From Gardnerella vaginalis (GTDB taxonomy: Bacteria > Actinomycetota > Actinomycetes > Actinomycetales > Bifidobacteriaceae): DNA of 64,000 bases. The stretch covers positions 103,247-167,246 of the forward strand of contig NZ_KQ956825.1 of the NCBI RefSeq assembly GCF_001546455.1, read 5' to 3'. Each line of letters begins with the position of its first letter. Within the stretch, counting starts at the first letter, position 1. Of the stretch, positions 26,944 through 35,963 are shown one piece after another. The notes below the pieces were generated by a model that worked only from the letters and a program-made list of their open reading frames with translations, was not told the origin of the DNA and ran no database searches. The position numbers and the translations under genes were made by a program.

Positions 26944-29622
26944 ATGCCCGATGCATTTAAAACGCAGGTTTTGAACGAAACCAAACAGCATAAAGCTGAA
27001 ACTTTCCTTCCATCGGCTTTTAGTGCTGCTCAGTTGCGTTTTGAGAATTGGGGTTATCGTCATGCCTCTCGCAAGGCGTTTGCTGTTCGTGGTTTGAACC
27101 TAACTATTGAAGCAGGGCAAAGAGTTTTGCTACTAGGAGCATCGGGCATAGGCAAGTCTACTATTCTCGAAGGCGCTGCTGGATTAATAGGCAGCGATAT
27201 TATTCTTAAATCCAATTCAAACGTTAAAAACAATCAATCTTCTTCAAGCCAGTCTTCTTTAAAGCAGAATGTTTTAGTAGAAGACGAAGATGGCGGAGTG
27301 AGTGAAGGTGCAGTATTTGTAGACGATGTACCAGTTCATAAGGCTCGCGGACGCGTTGGCTTAGTTTTGCAAGACCCAGAAGCGCAAGCGATTTTTCAAC
27401 GTTTAGGCGATAACGTTGCATTTGGGCCAGAAAATATGAATGTTCCACGTAAAGAAATCTGGAATATTGTTGACGAAAGTCTTAAAGAGGTTGGCTTAGA
27501 TGGTTTGCAACTTCATCGCTCTACAGCGCATTTAAGCGGTGGTCAAATGCAGCGATTGGCTCTTGCTGGCGCGCTGGCAATGAAGCCTAGTGTTCTTCTT
27601 TTAGACGAGCCTACAGCAAATCTTGATCCAGACGGCGTTGAGCAAATCGTTGCAGCCGTTAAAAAGGTGCTTGATAATACTCATGCAACAATGGTTCTTG
27701 TAGAACATCATGCTCAGCCTTGGATTGATTTAATAGACCGAGTAATTGTTCTTGGGCTTGATAACAACAAAAATGGCGGCAGCAATAAAGGTGAAACTTT
27801 TGTTCACGATGACGATATTGCAAGAGGCGAGAGCGCTAAAACAATAATCGTAGCTGATGGCACTCCAGACCAGGTGTTTAATCGCAAGGATCTTGACTTT
27901 GAAGATCTTGGAATATGGCTTCCAGACAAGTACAAGGATCCAAAAAATCGCAATATAACTAGGATTCACGTTAACGGAGAGCCTGATTGCGACCCTTCTG
28001 TAGGAGATGGAAAAGTAGTTTTATCTACAAAAAACCTTGCGATTAGTCATACGGATACTCCAATAGCCAAAAACATTAATCTTGAGTTTAATTCTGGCCA
28101 AATAACGGCTTTGGTTGGTGCAAACGGTGCTGGAAAATCTACTTTATCGCTAACTCTGGCAGGATTAATTCCATCTCTAGAAGGTGAAGTCGTAGCAAGC
28201 GAGGATCTTTGTAAAGATTTAGACTCAAGTGATCCTATAAAATGGAAGTCAACTGAACTTGCTAAAAGAATTTCGTATGTTTTTCAAAATCCAGAACATC
28301 AATTTGCGTGCGGAACTGTTTTAGAAGAGGTTATGTTAGGACCTATTAGAACAGGCATGAGCGAGGAAGACGCTCGTTCTAAGGCTCAAGAGCTTCTAGA
28401 ACGATTCCGATTGCTTAGATACGCCAACGCAAATCCGTACACTCTTTCTGGAGGAGAAAAGCGAAGGCTCACAGTTGCAGCGTCTTTGGCAGCAGCTCCA
28501 AGAGTTTTGATTTTAGATGAGCCAACTTTTGGCCAAGATCGAAAAACTTGGATGCAAATTATAAAGCTGATTGCAAGTCTTAGGGCAGACGGCGTTAGCG
28601 TTATTGTTGTTACTCACGATAAAGAGCTAGTAGACGCTCTTGGCGCGCGTTTGGTTGAACTTTTGCCAGTTAACAATGCTAAGAATAGTGATTCTGGCGA
28701 TTTAGGCGATTTAGACGATTTAGACGATTTACAAGAATCGCCAGCAGCCGCAGTTTGCGATTCTTCCGAAGCTCTGTCTTCTACAACTTGTGCAACCAAT
28801 ATATCGCGAATAAAGGTTAGCGCGGTAAATAAGCGCGATGAGCAAGAAAGAGCGGCAAGCTGCTCGCCATTTTTGGCTTCGTTAAACCCTGTTTACCGCA
28901 TGCTTGGAGCTTTTTTGCTTTCTGTTCCGCTTATATTTACTCTAGATTGGCTTTCTTCGTCTATTGCACTTGTTCTAGAGTTTGTAATTTTATGGATTGT
29001 TGGAATGAATCCTTGGCGCGTTATTAAGCAATCTTGGCCTGTTTGGGTTGGTGCGCCTGGGTCTGCTCTGGCTGTGTGGTTGTACGGTAAGCCTGGCGGC
29101 GAAATCTTCTTTAATTGGGGAATTATTCAAGTAAGCGAACACTCCACAACTCTTGCAATTGCAACGTTTATTCGTATTTTGGCGATTGGTGTTCCTGCAA
29201 TCGTTACGGTTATTGGCATTGATGCTACCGATTTAGCAGATGCTTTTAGTCAAGTTATGCACTTGCCAGATAAGTTTGTTTATGGCGGATTAGCAGGAAT
29301 GAGGCTTTTTAGCGTTTTGCAAGATGATTGGGCGGCTCTTACCGCTTCTAGAAGATCTCGCGGTCTTGGAGACGATAGTAAGATTCGCGCATTTATGCCT
29401 CAAGCTTTTGCGCTGCTTGTTCTTTCGATTCGTAGGTCTAGTACTTTGGCAACAGCAATGCAAGCTCGCGGTTTTGGAGGGGAAAATCCAAGATCTCATG
29501 CACGTATAAGCTATGTAAATAAGCGCGATTATGTGTTTATGGCTGGATGCTTAATTATTCCTGCAATTGCATTAATCGCAGCTGTTTACTATGGTACTTT
29601 TGCGTTTCTTGGTGGAAATTAA
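26944..29622 (+). CDS. ECF transporter EcfA-EcfA'-EcfT fusion, thiamine-related
   Basis: This is the energising module of an ECF importer, with three parts fused in about 892 residues. ATPase 1 has Walker A GASGIGKST, signature LSGGQMQRLAL, Walker B VLLLDEPTANLD and switch His in VEHHAQPW. ATPase 2 has GANGAGKST, LSGGEKRRL, VLILDEPT and THDKEL. An acidic linker (DLGDLDDLDDLQ) leads to a T component with about five membrane helices and the coupling motifs SRRSRGLG and MQARGFGG. The TPP riboswitch implies thiamine or a precursor as cargo. The ATG at 26944 follows AAAGGA; the frame is open upstream but runs through the riboswitch. No S component gene is next to it. Confidence 0.88.
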   Translation: MPDAFKTQVLNETKQHKAETFLPSAFSAAQLRFENWGYRHASRKAFAVRGLNLTIEAGQRVLLLGASGIGKSTILEGAAGLIGSDIILKSNSNVKNNQSSSSQSSLKQNVLVEDEDGGVSEGAVFVDDVPVHKARGRVGLVLQDPEAQAIFQRLGDNVAFGPENMNVPRKEIWNIVDESLKEVGLDGLQLHRSTAHLSGGQMQRLALAGALAMKPSVLLLDEPTANLDPDGVEQIVAAVKKVLDNTHATMVLVEHHAQPWIDLIDRVIVLGLDNNKNGGSNKGETFVHDDDIARGESAKTIIVADGTPDQVFNRKDLDFEDLGIWLPDKYKDPKNRNITRIHVNGEPDCDPSVGDGKVVLSTKNLAISHTDTPIAKNINLEFNSGQITALVGANGAGKSTLSLTLAGLIPSLEGEVVASEDLCKDLDSSDPIKWKSTELAKRISYVFQNPEHQFACGTVLEEVMLGPIRTGMSEEDARSKAQELLERFRLLRYANANPYTLSGGEKRRLTVAASLAAAPRVLILDEPTFGQDRKTWMQIIKLIASLRADGVSVIVVTHDKELVDALGARLVELLPVNNAKNSDSGDLGDLDDLDDLQESPAAAVCDSSEALSSTTCATNISRIKVSAVNKRDEQERAASCSPFLASLNPVYRMLGAFLLSVPLIFTLDWLSSSIALVLEFVILWIVGMNPWRVIKQSWPVWVGAPGSALAVWLYGKPGGEIFFNWGIIQVSEHSTTLAIATFIRILAIGVPAIVTVIGIDATDLADAFSQVMHLPDKFVYGGLAGMRLFSVLQDDWAALTASRRSRGLGDDSKIRAFMPQAFALLVLSIRRSSTLATAMQARGFGGENPRSHARISYVNKRDYVFMAGCLIIPAIALIAAVYYGTFAFLGGN

Positions 29623-29635
29623 TCAACGCAAAACG

Positions 29636-29708
29636 TGGGCTCGATGGGATTTGAACCCACGGCCTTCTGCTCCGGAGGCAGACGCTCTATCCACTGAGCT
29701 ACGAGCCC
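29636..29708 (-). tRNA. tRNA-Arg (anticodon CCG)
   Basis: Minus-strand cloverleaf: acceptor GGGCTCG/CGAGCCC, D arm GCTCAGTGGATAGAGC, anticodon stem TCTGC/GCAGA with loop CTCCGGA, T arm GGGTTCAAATCCC. Reads Arg CGG. CCA is not encoded. Confidence 0.96.
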
Positions 29709-29712
29709 ATAA

Positions 29713-30026
29713 CTCGTGAAAGTATACACGTTGCTAGGGATTGGGGTTGTTTTTTCTAATCTTTTGCAAAAGCTCAAGAAGCTTGTTCTGCTTGTTTTAT
29801 TCGTTTACGGCGTTTTGCCTGGAATTTTGCGGATTTAAGCGGGGATATTTTTACGCATTTTGTGTGATTTTTTGCTAATTTTATCTTTTTGTTTGCATTT
29901 GTACTTTTATAGTGTTAGCATCGAACACAACACAAACACATATCGTAAATTTTACGGTGTTAGGTTTGTGATTGACCACATAGGCATTTAGCTTTTGCAG
30001 CTAAAGTATTTAAGGAGGCGGCTATC
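29713..30026 (+). promoter_or_regulatory. Leader region upstream of the Trp leader peptide
   Basis: This stretch has no gene. TTGCAT and TAGCAT, 17 bases apart near 29890-29922, are a possible promoter. Just downstream, inverted arms CACAAAC and GTTTGTG flank the palindrome CGTAAATTTTACG (about 29935-29972), which could be an operator or RNA structure. Confidence 0.4.
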
Positions 30027-30116
30027 ATGCGTAACATGAATGTTCAAGCTCGTTCTTCTTTTGATGCTGCTCGTATGTGGTGGTGGCAGACTTCTCTTTG
30101 GCGTAGTTTACTCTAA
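30027..30116 (+). CDS. Tryptophan-rich leader peptide
   Basis: This 29-residue reading frame has AAGGAGG nine bases before its ATG. It encodes ...ARMWWWQTSLWRSLL, with three consecutive Trp codons and a fourth five codons later. It is followed 32 bases later by a strong terminator hairpin, the layout of transcription attenuation by ribosome stalling at Trp codons. The next gene is an ECF S component, not a trp biosynthesis gene. The frame is too short for normal gene finders. Confidence 0.85.
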   Translation: MRNMNVQARSSFDAARMWWWQTSLWRSLL

Positions 30117-30148
30117 AGTTTTAGAAGCTGCTTGTTTAGGCTTATAAA

Positions 30149-30180
30149 AGACCTCTAGGGTAAACCTAGGGGTCTTTTTT
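30149..30180 (+). terminator. Attenuator terminator hairpin
   Basis: An 11-bp stem (AGACCTCTAGG, 30149-30159, with 30165-30175, one G-T pair), a GTAAA loop and a run of T. It sits between the Trp leader peptide and the transporter genes. Confidence 0.88.
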
Positions 30181-30222
30181 ATATCCCTAAGCCAAAATCC
30201 ATTTGGGTTTAATCCAAATCTA

Positions 30223-30249
30223 AAACAATCTAAACAATCTAAACAATCT
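30223..30249. repeat. 9-bp tandem repeat, three copies
   Basis: AAACAATCT occurs at 30223, 30232 and 30241, between the attenuator and the S component gene. A short palindrome ACGTAA-AAA-TTACGT precedes that gene's AAAGGAG. Confidence 0.85.
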
Positions 30250-30321
30250 AAAACCAATAACAATTTATAAAACAAAATTGTTGAAAATAGATAACGTAAA
30301 AATTACGTAAAGGAGAAAATC

Positions 30322-30960
30322 ATGAATCAGGAATTTAATCAGAATGCACAGCAAGATGTAGCTAACGCAAATGAAGCATCTGTAGAACCAGAGATTAATC
30401 AGGCAGCGACTTTGCTTAAGGGTGTAAATGTTAAAAAGCACGCTTTAGATATTACGTCTTTGGTGCTGGTGGCTGTTCTTTTTGCAGCAGGATGCATTCT
30501 TGACTTTACGGTTGCAAAGTCTCTTTCAATTGGAAACATTCAGCCAGAATTTGTTATTGCATCGTTCTGCTTGTCTATTTTGCTTGTTCGACCAAATGTT
30601 ATTCAGGGCGCGATTATTGGTGCTTTGGCTGCTACATTGATTCAATTTAACACTTCAATTCCTGGTCTTGAATATGCTTGCGATATTCCAGCAGCAATCA
30701 TTATGACGTTAATGCTTATGGGATACTTAAAAGCTTTCCCTAAGGATGCTGCTAGAAAGTTTAGCGTGTTCCCATTTATTTCTACGTTTATTGCAACTGT
30801 TATTTCTGGAATGATTTTTGCAACAATCGCATCCTTCTTTATTCTTCATTCTCCAAACACTGTTCTTGTTATGCTTCCAATCATTTTGGGAACTGCTGTG
30901 TTTAATGCTGTTGTTGTTGAAGTTCTTTACACTCCAATCCGACTCGTTTTGCACAAGTAG
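30322..30960 (+). CDS. ECF transporter S component, probable tryptophan-specific
   Basis: This is the membrane substrate-binding subunit of an ECF importer. It has 212 residues, with a soluble N-terminal tail of about 45 residues and then about six hydrophobic helices (LVLVAVLFAAGCILDFTVA, FVIASFCLSILLV, GAIIGALAATLI, AAIIMTLMLMG, FISTFIATVISGM, MLPIILGTAVFNAVVVEVL). The family is S-component-like by topology and by its place before EcfA-EcfA' and EcfT genes. Trp specificity is inferred only from the leader peptide. ATG at 30322 follows AAAGGAGAAAATC. Confidence 0.75.
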   Translation: MNQEFNQNAQQDVANANEASVEPEINQAATLLKGVNVKKHALDITSLVLVAVLFAAGCILDFTVAKSLSIGNIQPEFVIASFCLSILLVRPNVIQGAIIGALAATLIQFNTSIPGLEYACDIPAAIIMTLMLMGYLKAFPKDAARKFSVFPFISTFIATVISGMIFATIASFFILHSPNTVLVMLPIILGTAVFNAVVVEVLYTPIRLVLHK

Positions 30961-31072
30961 CATAGTTTGTGTTACGCAATATGTGTTAGGAATATTTGGT
31001 AAATTATATAATCGTTAGATACTAATCAATAATTAGTAATCAATTTATTGGTTTTAAGAGTTAGGAATTATT

Positions 31073-32911
31073 GTGCCTTTGCTGGAATTAAAAGAAGTAT
31101 CTTTTAAGTATGCGAATCGTAATAAGGATGATTCTTTCAATTCTTCAAAGGCGCAAAATTCCGCTTTTGCTTTAAAAGATGTAAGTCTTAGCATAGAATC
31201 TGGCGAATTTGTTGGAATAATCGGGCCTTCTGGGTCTGGTAAAACAACGTTAGCTTCGCTTTTTTCTGGAGCTATTCCGCATCATTATTCTGGCGAACTT
31301 TCTGGAAGCGTTAAAATTGCTGGTCAAGACACTAATAATCTTGCTTTAACTAATATAGCTTGTTTAATTGGATCTGTTATTCAAGATATTGATGCACAGA
31401 TGGTGGCTGCAAACGTAGAAGATGAGATTCTTTTTGGGCTAGAAAACTTTGGCGTTGCACATAGCGAAATACCAAGTCGAATAGATGAAGCTTTGCAAAT
31501 TGTTGGCATTAGCGATCTGCGTAACCGCGATTTAGACACTCTTTCTGGCGGCCAAAAGCAGAAGGTTGCGATTGCTGCTATTCTTGCGCTAAAGCCTAAA
31601 GTTATGGTGTTAGATGAGCCTACGTGTGCTTTAGACCCTGTTTCTTCTAGAATGATTTTTTCGATTCTTAAAGATTTAAACAAGAATTTTGGAATAACGG
31701 TTGTTGTAATTGAGCAAAAAGTGGCGCTTTTAAGCGAGTATTGCAAGCGTTTAGTTGTGCTTTCTAACGGCACTTTGTCGCTTGATTTGCCTGTTAGCCA
31801 AGCGTTGAAAAGTATGGATTTGCTTTATTCTATTGGAATAAATTATCCACGCACTACGCATTTGGTTAACGACTTGCAGCGTGAAAATATTTGCGCTAAA
31901 AGTGATTTGCCTGTGTCTGTAGAAGATACAGTAAATACTATTGTTAATACGATTAATGGCAGCAATTTTAATAGTAAAGATTCAAATATTGATTGTGCGG
32001 ATGGCGAATGTGCAGATGCTGAATGCTCGGCTGCTTGCGACTTTTCCAATGAATCTCAAGTCTCCAAACAAGTCTCCAAACAAAACTCTTCTCCGTGCCT
32101 TTCGCTCAAAAACGTCAGTTTTTCCTACCCTAGTGGCGTTAATGCTTTAAAAGATGTATCTTTTGAAGCTTATGCTGGGGAGCTTGTAACGCTTGTTGGA
32201 AGAAATGGTGCTGGAAAAACAACTGTTACTAAGCTAATCAATGGTTTGCTTAAGGCCAGCAGCGGCAGCATTTTTATTGACGGCAAAGACACTAGCAATA
32301 TGAAGATTAGCCAGATTGCTCACTATGTTTCTACGCTTTTCCAGAATCCAGACCGTCAGCTTTGCAAAGACACTGTTTTAGAAGAAGTTGCGTTTAGTTG
32401 CATTCTTCTAGGCGAATCTGTTAAAGAAGCTAATGATCATGCAATGCAGGTGATTAAAAAGCTAAATCTAAATCCTAGTGCAAGCCCATTTATGCTTTCT
32501 AGAGGTCAGCGTCAAATGGTGGCTTTGGCTGCAACTGTTGTAACAAATCCTAAGATTCTTGTTTTAGACGAGCCAACGTGTGGCTTAGACTACATGGAAT
32601 GCTTGCGCATTATGCAAGTTGTAGAAGACCTTAGAGACCACGGTTGCTGTGTAATAATGGTTTGCCACGATATGGAAGTGGTTCTTGACTTTGCAACGCG
32701 TTTAATCGTAGTAAACGATGGCAAAATTTTAGAAGACGGCAGCATAAGTTGCGTTTTTGAAAACAACGCCATTTGCAAAGAAGCTGCATTATGTGCTCCG
32801 CTTTTATGCGCTGTGTCTAAAGGATTAGTGGAACACGGTTTTAGTGCATGCAGAGGCTTATATAAAAGGGATATGCTGGTTAATGCTCTTAAAAAGAGTT
32901 GCAATTTGTAA
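31073..32911 (+). CDS. Fused ECF ATPases EcfA-EcfA' (probable tryptophan importer)
   Basis: Two ABC ATPases are fused in 612 residues. Half 1: Walker A GPSGSGKTT, signature LSGGQKQK, Walker B VMVLDEPT, but Gln215 (VIEQKVALL) stands where the switch His should be. Half 2: GRNGAGKTT, a variant signature LSRGQRQ (residues 475-479), ILVLDEPT, and a normal His in MVCHDMEV. A Cys/Asp-rich linker with a 12-bp repeat (VSKQVSKQ) joins them. The start is GTG at 31073 after TTAGGAATT. It lies 112 bases after the S component and 15 before the T component. Confidence 0.88.
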   Translation: MPLLELKEVSFKYANRNKDDSFNSSKAQNSAFALKDVSLSIESGEFVGIIGPSGSGKTTLASLFSGAIPHHYSGELSGSVKIAGQDTNNLALTNIACLIGSVIQDIDAQMVAANVEDEILFGLENFGVAHSEIPSRIDEALQIVGISDLRNRDLDTLSGGQKQKVAIAAILALKPKVMVLDEPTCALDPVSSRMIFSILKDLNKNFGITVVVIEQKVALLSEYCKRLVVLSNGTLSLDLPVSQALKSMDLLYSIGINYPRTTHLVNDLQRENICAKSDLPVSVEDTVNTIVNTINGSNFNSKDSNIDCADGECADAECSAACDFSNESQVSKQVSKQNSSPCLSLKNVSFSYPSGVNALKDVSFEAYAGELVTLVGRNGAGKTTVTKLINGLLKASSGSIFIDGKDTSNMKISQIAHYVSTLFQNPDRQLCKDTVLEEVAFSCILLGESVKEANDHAMQVIKKLNLNPSASPFMLSRGQRQMVALAATVVTNPKILVLDEPTCGLDYMECLRIMQVVEDLRDHGCCVIMVCHDMEVVLDFATRLIVVNDGKILEDGSISCVFENNAICKEAALCAPLLCAVSKGLVEHGFSACRGLYKRDMLVNALKKSCNL

Positions 32912-32926
32912 AGCAAGGTGTGAATT

Positions 32927-33700
32927 ATGCAAACTAAAATCTTAACTTATAACGAAGGTTCAACTTTACTTCACAAAGCAAATCCTATTGCAAAACTCAT
33001 ACTGGCTATAAGTGTTGTTGTTTCTGCTTTTATAGCTCAACAATTTACTGTTCTTGTTGTTATTGCAGCTCTTATTCTTGCTGGTATGGCTATGGCTGGA
33101 ATTCTTAAAACGCTGTTTCCTCTTGTGCGCGCAATGCTTATTCTTGGCGTTGTAATGTTCTTTTTGCAAACAGTTATTGCCCAAGGTGGAAACTACATGT
33201 TCTTATGGTTTAGCACAAAGGGCATTTCTGTTGCATTGCGGGCGTCTTTAAGGCTGTTTTGCTTTGCATTGCCTCTTGTAAGCGTTCTTAGCATTACAAA
33301 ACTAAACGATTTAGCTAATGCAGTTGTTCAATACTTCCACATTCCGTATTGCTATGCTTTTACAATCACTACTGCTGTGCGATTTGTTCCTATTTTTGCG
33401 TACGAAATGTCTCAAATTACGCAAGCGCAAATGGCTAGAGGAGTGGAGTTTGATACTAAAAATCCTTTTAAAAAGATTAAGCTTATGATGCCTTTGATTG
33501 TGCCTCTTTTGGTTTTGTCTGTTCGTAAAGCAGATAGTTGTGCGCTGGCTGCAGAAGAGCGTGGGTTCTATTTGCGCACTAGAAAATCCTCCTTTAAAAA
33601 GTATTCTTTTGGATGGCGTGGATTTGTTCTTCTTGTTGTGTCTGCGTTAATGATTGCTTTGCCAATTCTTGCGTCTACGTTTGCTCCACAAATAATCTAA
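32927..33700 (+). CDS. ECF transporter T component
   Basis: This is the transmembrane coupling subunit that joins the two ATPases to the S component. It has 257 residues, with about five or six hydrophobic helices. Both short Ala-Arg-Gly coupling motifs are visible (QMARGVEFD and AAEERGFYL). The ATG at 32927 follows AAGGTGTG. The TAA stop lies in a 10-bp repeat. Last gene of the S-AA-T set. Confidence 0.87.
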   Translation: MQTKILTYNEGSTLLHKANPIAKLILAISVVVSAFIAQQFTVLVVIAALILAGMAMAGILKTLFPLVRAMLILGVVMFFLQTVIAQGGNYMFLWFSTKGISVALRASLRLFCFALPLVSVLSITKLNDLANAVVQYFHIPYCYAFTITTAVRFVPIFAYEMSQITQAQMARGVEFDTKNPFKKIKLMMPLIVPLLVLSVRKADSCALAAEERGFYLRTRKSSFKKYSFGWRGFVLLVVSALMIALPILASTFAPQII

Positions 33701-33730
33701 AATAGTCTAAACTAATCTAGAATAAGTTAA
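33691..33730. repeat. 10-bp repeats over the ecfT stop
   Basis: Imperfect units AATAATCTAA, AATAGTCTAA, ACTAATCTAG and AATAAGTTAA run head to tail; the first contains the gene's TAA. Confidence 0.75.
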
Positions 33731-33757
33731 AGAATTCTAGAATTTAGGCGATTTTTA

Positions 33758-34858
33758 ATGACTAATATTAAGTTTTGGATTAAAGGTGCAAGACTTTATA
33801 CGCTTCCGATTGGAATTGTGCCAGTTGTTATGGCAATTTCGATTTTTGCAAGATATTTGTTTAGTGGGCAAATACTTGTTAAACCATACAATATTGAAAA
33901 TTTTGTTATTCAATCGCTGTTATGCATAGGCGTTGCTGCTTTTATGCAAATTTCCGTAAACTATGCAAACGATTATTGCGACGGTTTGCGCGGGCTAGAT
34001 AATCAAAGATCTAAGCGAGAACTGAGTGCAGATGGTAAAGCATTATGCGATGTGTCTTGGAGGCTTGCAGACGCTGGTATTAAGCCAAAATCAGTGCTGT
34101 ATGCTGTTGGAATATCTGCTTTAATATCATGCATTTTTGGCTTGATTATTACTATTAAAAGTGGTGTTTGGCTGTTTATTCCTCTTGGCTTAGTCTGCTT
34201 GATTGCAGCGTGGTTTTATGCTGGAGGATCACATCCATATGGATACTGCGGTTGGGGAGAGTTTAGTGCGTTTTTGTTCTTTGGGCCAGTTGCGTTTTTA
34301 GGAACATTGTGCGCGCTTTTTTATGCAAGTGGTTTTTCTAAAGATTCAATTGCGTTAGCTAGCGTAAGTCAAATCGCATTTTGCGTTTTATTATCTTTTA
34401 TTCCAGGTGGATTTTCTGCTTGTCTTATGATGATTAACAATTTGCGAGACGCAGAAAGTGACATACGTCATAAAAAAATCACAGCAATGGCGTTGCTTGG
34501 AAAGCGCAAGGGTAGTGTTGTATTTTCTTGCGTTGTTGGTTTTCTGGTGATTTTGCAATCTGCATATGTGCTGTTATACGTGTTTTATACGCGATTTATA
34601 GGCGTAATTTTAAATATTGGTAATCCGTATAAAATTGTTTGCACGTTAAATAGCGGATTGCTTAATAAAGGTGTGTTTATTGTTTCTTGCATTCTGTTAT
34701 TATTGATTACCTATGTGTTTATTAAGAAAGCACATTTGCTAATATGCGCGGTTTCTAATAGTGATTATGCTAATGCTTTTCCGCTATGCGTAAAGCTGGC
34801 AATGCTAGGTGCCTTGACTTTTGTATTGTCAATATTTGCATGCAGTTTGCCGCATTAA
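33758..34858 (+). CDS. UbiA-family prenyltransferase, MenA-like
   Basis: This is an integral membrane prenyltransferase. The first Asp-rich motif is NYANDYCDGLRGLD and the second NNLRDAESDIRHKK; both carry the Asp residues that bind Mg-diphosphate. The opening FWIKGARLYTLPIGIVPVV fits MenA (1,4-dihydroxy-2-naphthoate prenyltransferase). It has 366 residues and about eight helices. No other menaquinone gene is nearby, so its acceptor is uncertain. It lies 57 bases after the ECF T component in the same direction and may share its transcript. The weak start site is GCGATTTTTAATG. Confidence 0.8.
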   Translation: MTNIKFWIKGARLYTLPIGIVPVVMAISIFARYLFSGQILVKPYNIENFVIQSLLCIGVAAFMQISVNYANDYCDGLRGLDNQRSKRELSADGKALCDVSWRLADAGIKPKSVLYAVGISALISCIFGLIITIKSGVWLFIPLGLVCLIAAWFYAGGSHPYGYCGWGEFSAFLFFGPVAFLGTLCALFYASGFSKDSIALASVSQIAFCVLLSFIPGGFSACLMMINNLRDAESDIRHKKITAMALLGKRKGSVVFSCVVGFLVILQSAYVLLYVFYTRFIGVILNIGNPYKIVCTLNSGLLNKGVFIVSCILLLLITYVFIKKAHLLICAVSNSDYANAFPLCVKLAMLGALTFVLSIFACSLPH

Positions 34859-35071
34859 AATGCGGTTTATAACGTATTTTTATACACGCATGCGAGTAAA
34901 ATCATGTGGCAACGCGCACAGTGTGCTTTTTAGTGTTTGTGCATAAAACTTGCATGATGCTGGCCTAAAAATAAACGCAAAGATGGCGAGTATTAAAGTG
35001 TGCGAATGTACGTGTTGGTGGAATGCATAGCGCTGTTGCCTTGTGTTTTATGGTAAGGAAATGAGGTTAAA
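34859..35071. other. Spacer before the response regulator
   Basis: No gene, repeat or convincing promoter was seen, apart from the AAGGAAATGAGG ribosome site just before the next ATG. Confidence 0.5.
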
Positions 35072-35860
35072 ATGTCGGCTGAAAATGGCGATGAAGAGAT
35101 GGGGAAGGCGCCTGTTGTGCTTACAGATGATGAATTGCGTAATGCGGCTGGGGCGCAAAATGGCGTAGAAAGCAATAAGAACGCTAGTGAACAAAACGAA
35201 AATATTGCAAAAACTGTTGTTGTTGCCGAAGATGAAGCAGTTAACCGTATGGATCTTGTAGCTATGCTAGAAGACAACGGATATAAGGTTGTGGGGCAAG
35301 CTGCTAACGGCCAAGAGGCGGTTGATCTTACTCGCGAATATCGTCCAGACGTTGTTTGCATGGATGTTAAAATGCCTGTTGTAGATGGAATTCAAGCGGC
35401 TGCTGCTATTTGCGACGAAAATATTGCTCCAGTTGTTATGCTAACTGCTTTTTCTCAAGCTGATCTAGTTAAGCGTGCTACGGGTGCGGGCGCAATGGCT
35501 TATGTTACAAAGCCTTACGAAGAGTCAAAGCTCTTGCCAGCCTTAGAAGTGGCTATGGGTAGGTTTAGTGAGATTAACGATTTGCTAGATAGTGTTGAGC
35601 GCACAGAAAGCAAGTTGCAAGATGCTCAAGATCAGCTTCGTAAAGCAGAAGAAAAGCTTAAAAAAGCCGAAGATACCTTAGAAGAACGCAAGCTTGTAGA
35701 TAGAGCAAAGGGCTTGCTTATGGATAAGGCTGGATTCTCGGAGCAGGGTGCTTTCCGTTGGATTCAAAAAACTTCAATGGATCAGCGTATTCCTAAGAAG
35801 CGTCTTGCTTTGGCTATTATTGCTAAGTACGGCGAAGATAAGCCAGCTGCCGAAGAATAG
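35072..35860 (+). CDS. pdtaR: ANTAR-type response regulator (PdtaR-like)
   Basis: This cytosolic response regulator binds RNA through its ANTAR domain and controls transcription termination. After a 45-residue acidic extension comes a receiver domain: acidic pair VVVAEDEAVNRMD, phospho-Asp in PDVVCMDVKMP, Thr in VMLTAFS and Lys in YVTKPYEE. A coiled coil of about 35 residues (KLQDAQDQLRKAEEKLKKAE) leads to the ANTAR domain, DRAKGLLMDKAGFSEQGAFRWIQ. No kinase gene adjoins it. polA follows 103 bases later in the same direction. Confidence 0.9.
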   Translation: MSAENGDEEMGKAPVVLTDDELRNAAGAQNGVESNKNASEQNENIAKTVVVAEDEAVNRMDLVAMLEDNGYKVVGQAANGQEAVDLTREYRPDVVCMDVKMPVVDGIQAAAAICDENIAPVVMLTAFSQADLVKRATGAGAMAYVTKPYEESKLLPALEVAMGRFSEINDLLDSVERTESKLQDAQDQLRKAEEKLKKAEDTLEERKLVDRAKGLLMDKAGFSEQGAFRWIQKTSMDQRIPKKRLALAIIAKYGEDKPAAEE

Positions 35861-35963
35861 TCATAGTTAGTAAAAACAAAATTTAATAATCGTTGCAGAT
35901 TGTATGCAAGCGTGCATTGAATAATTTCAAAATTTATTTTACGAAAACGCAGGTGGGTGTTAA

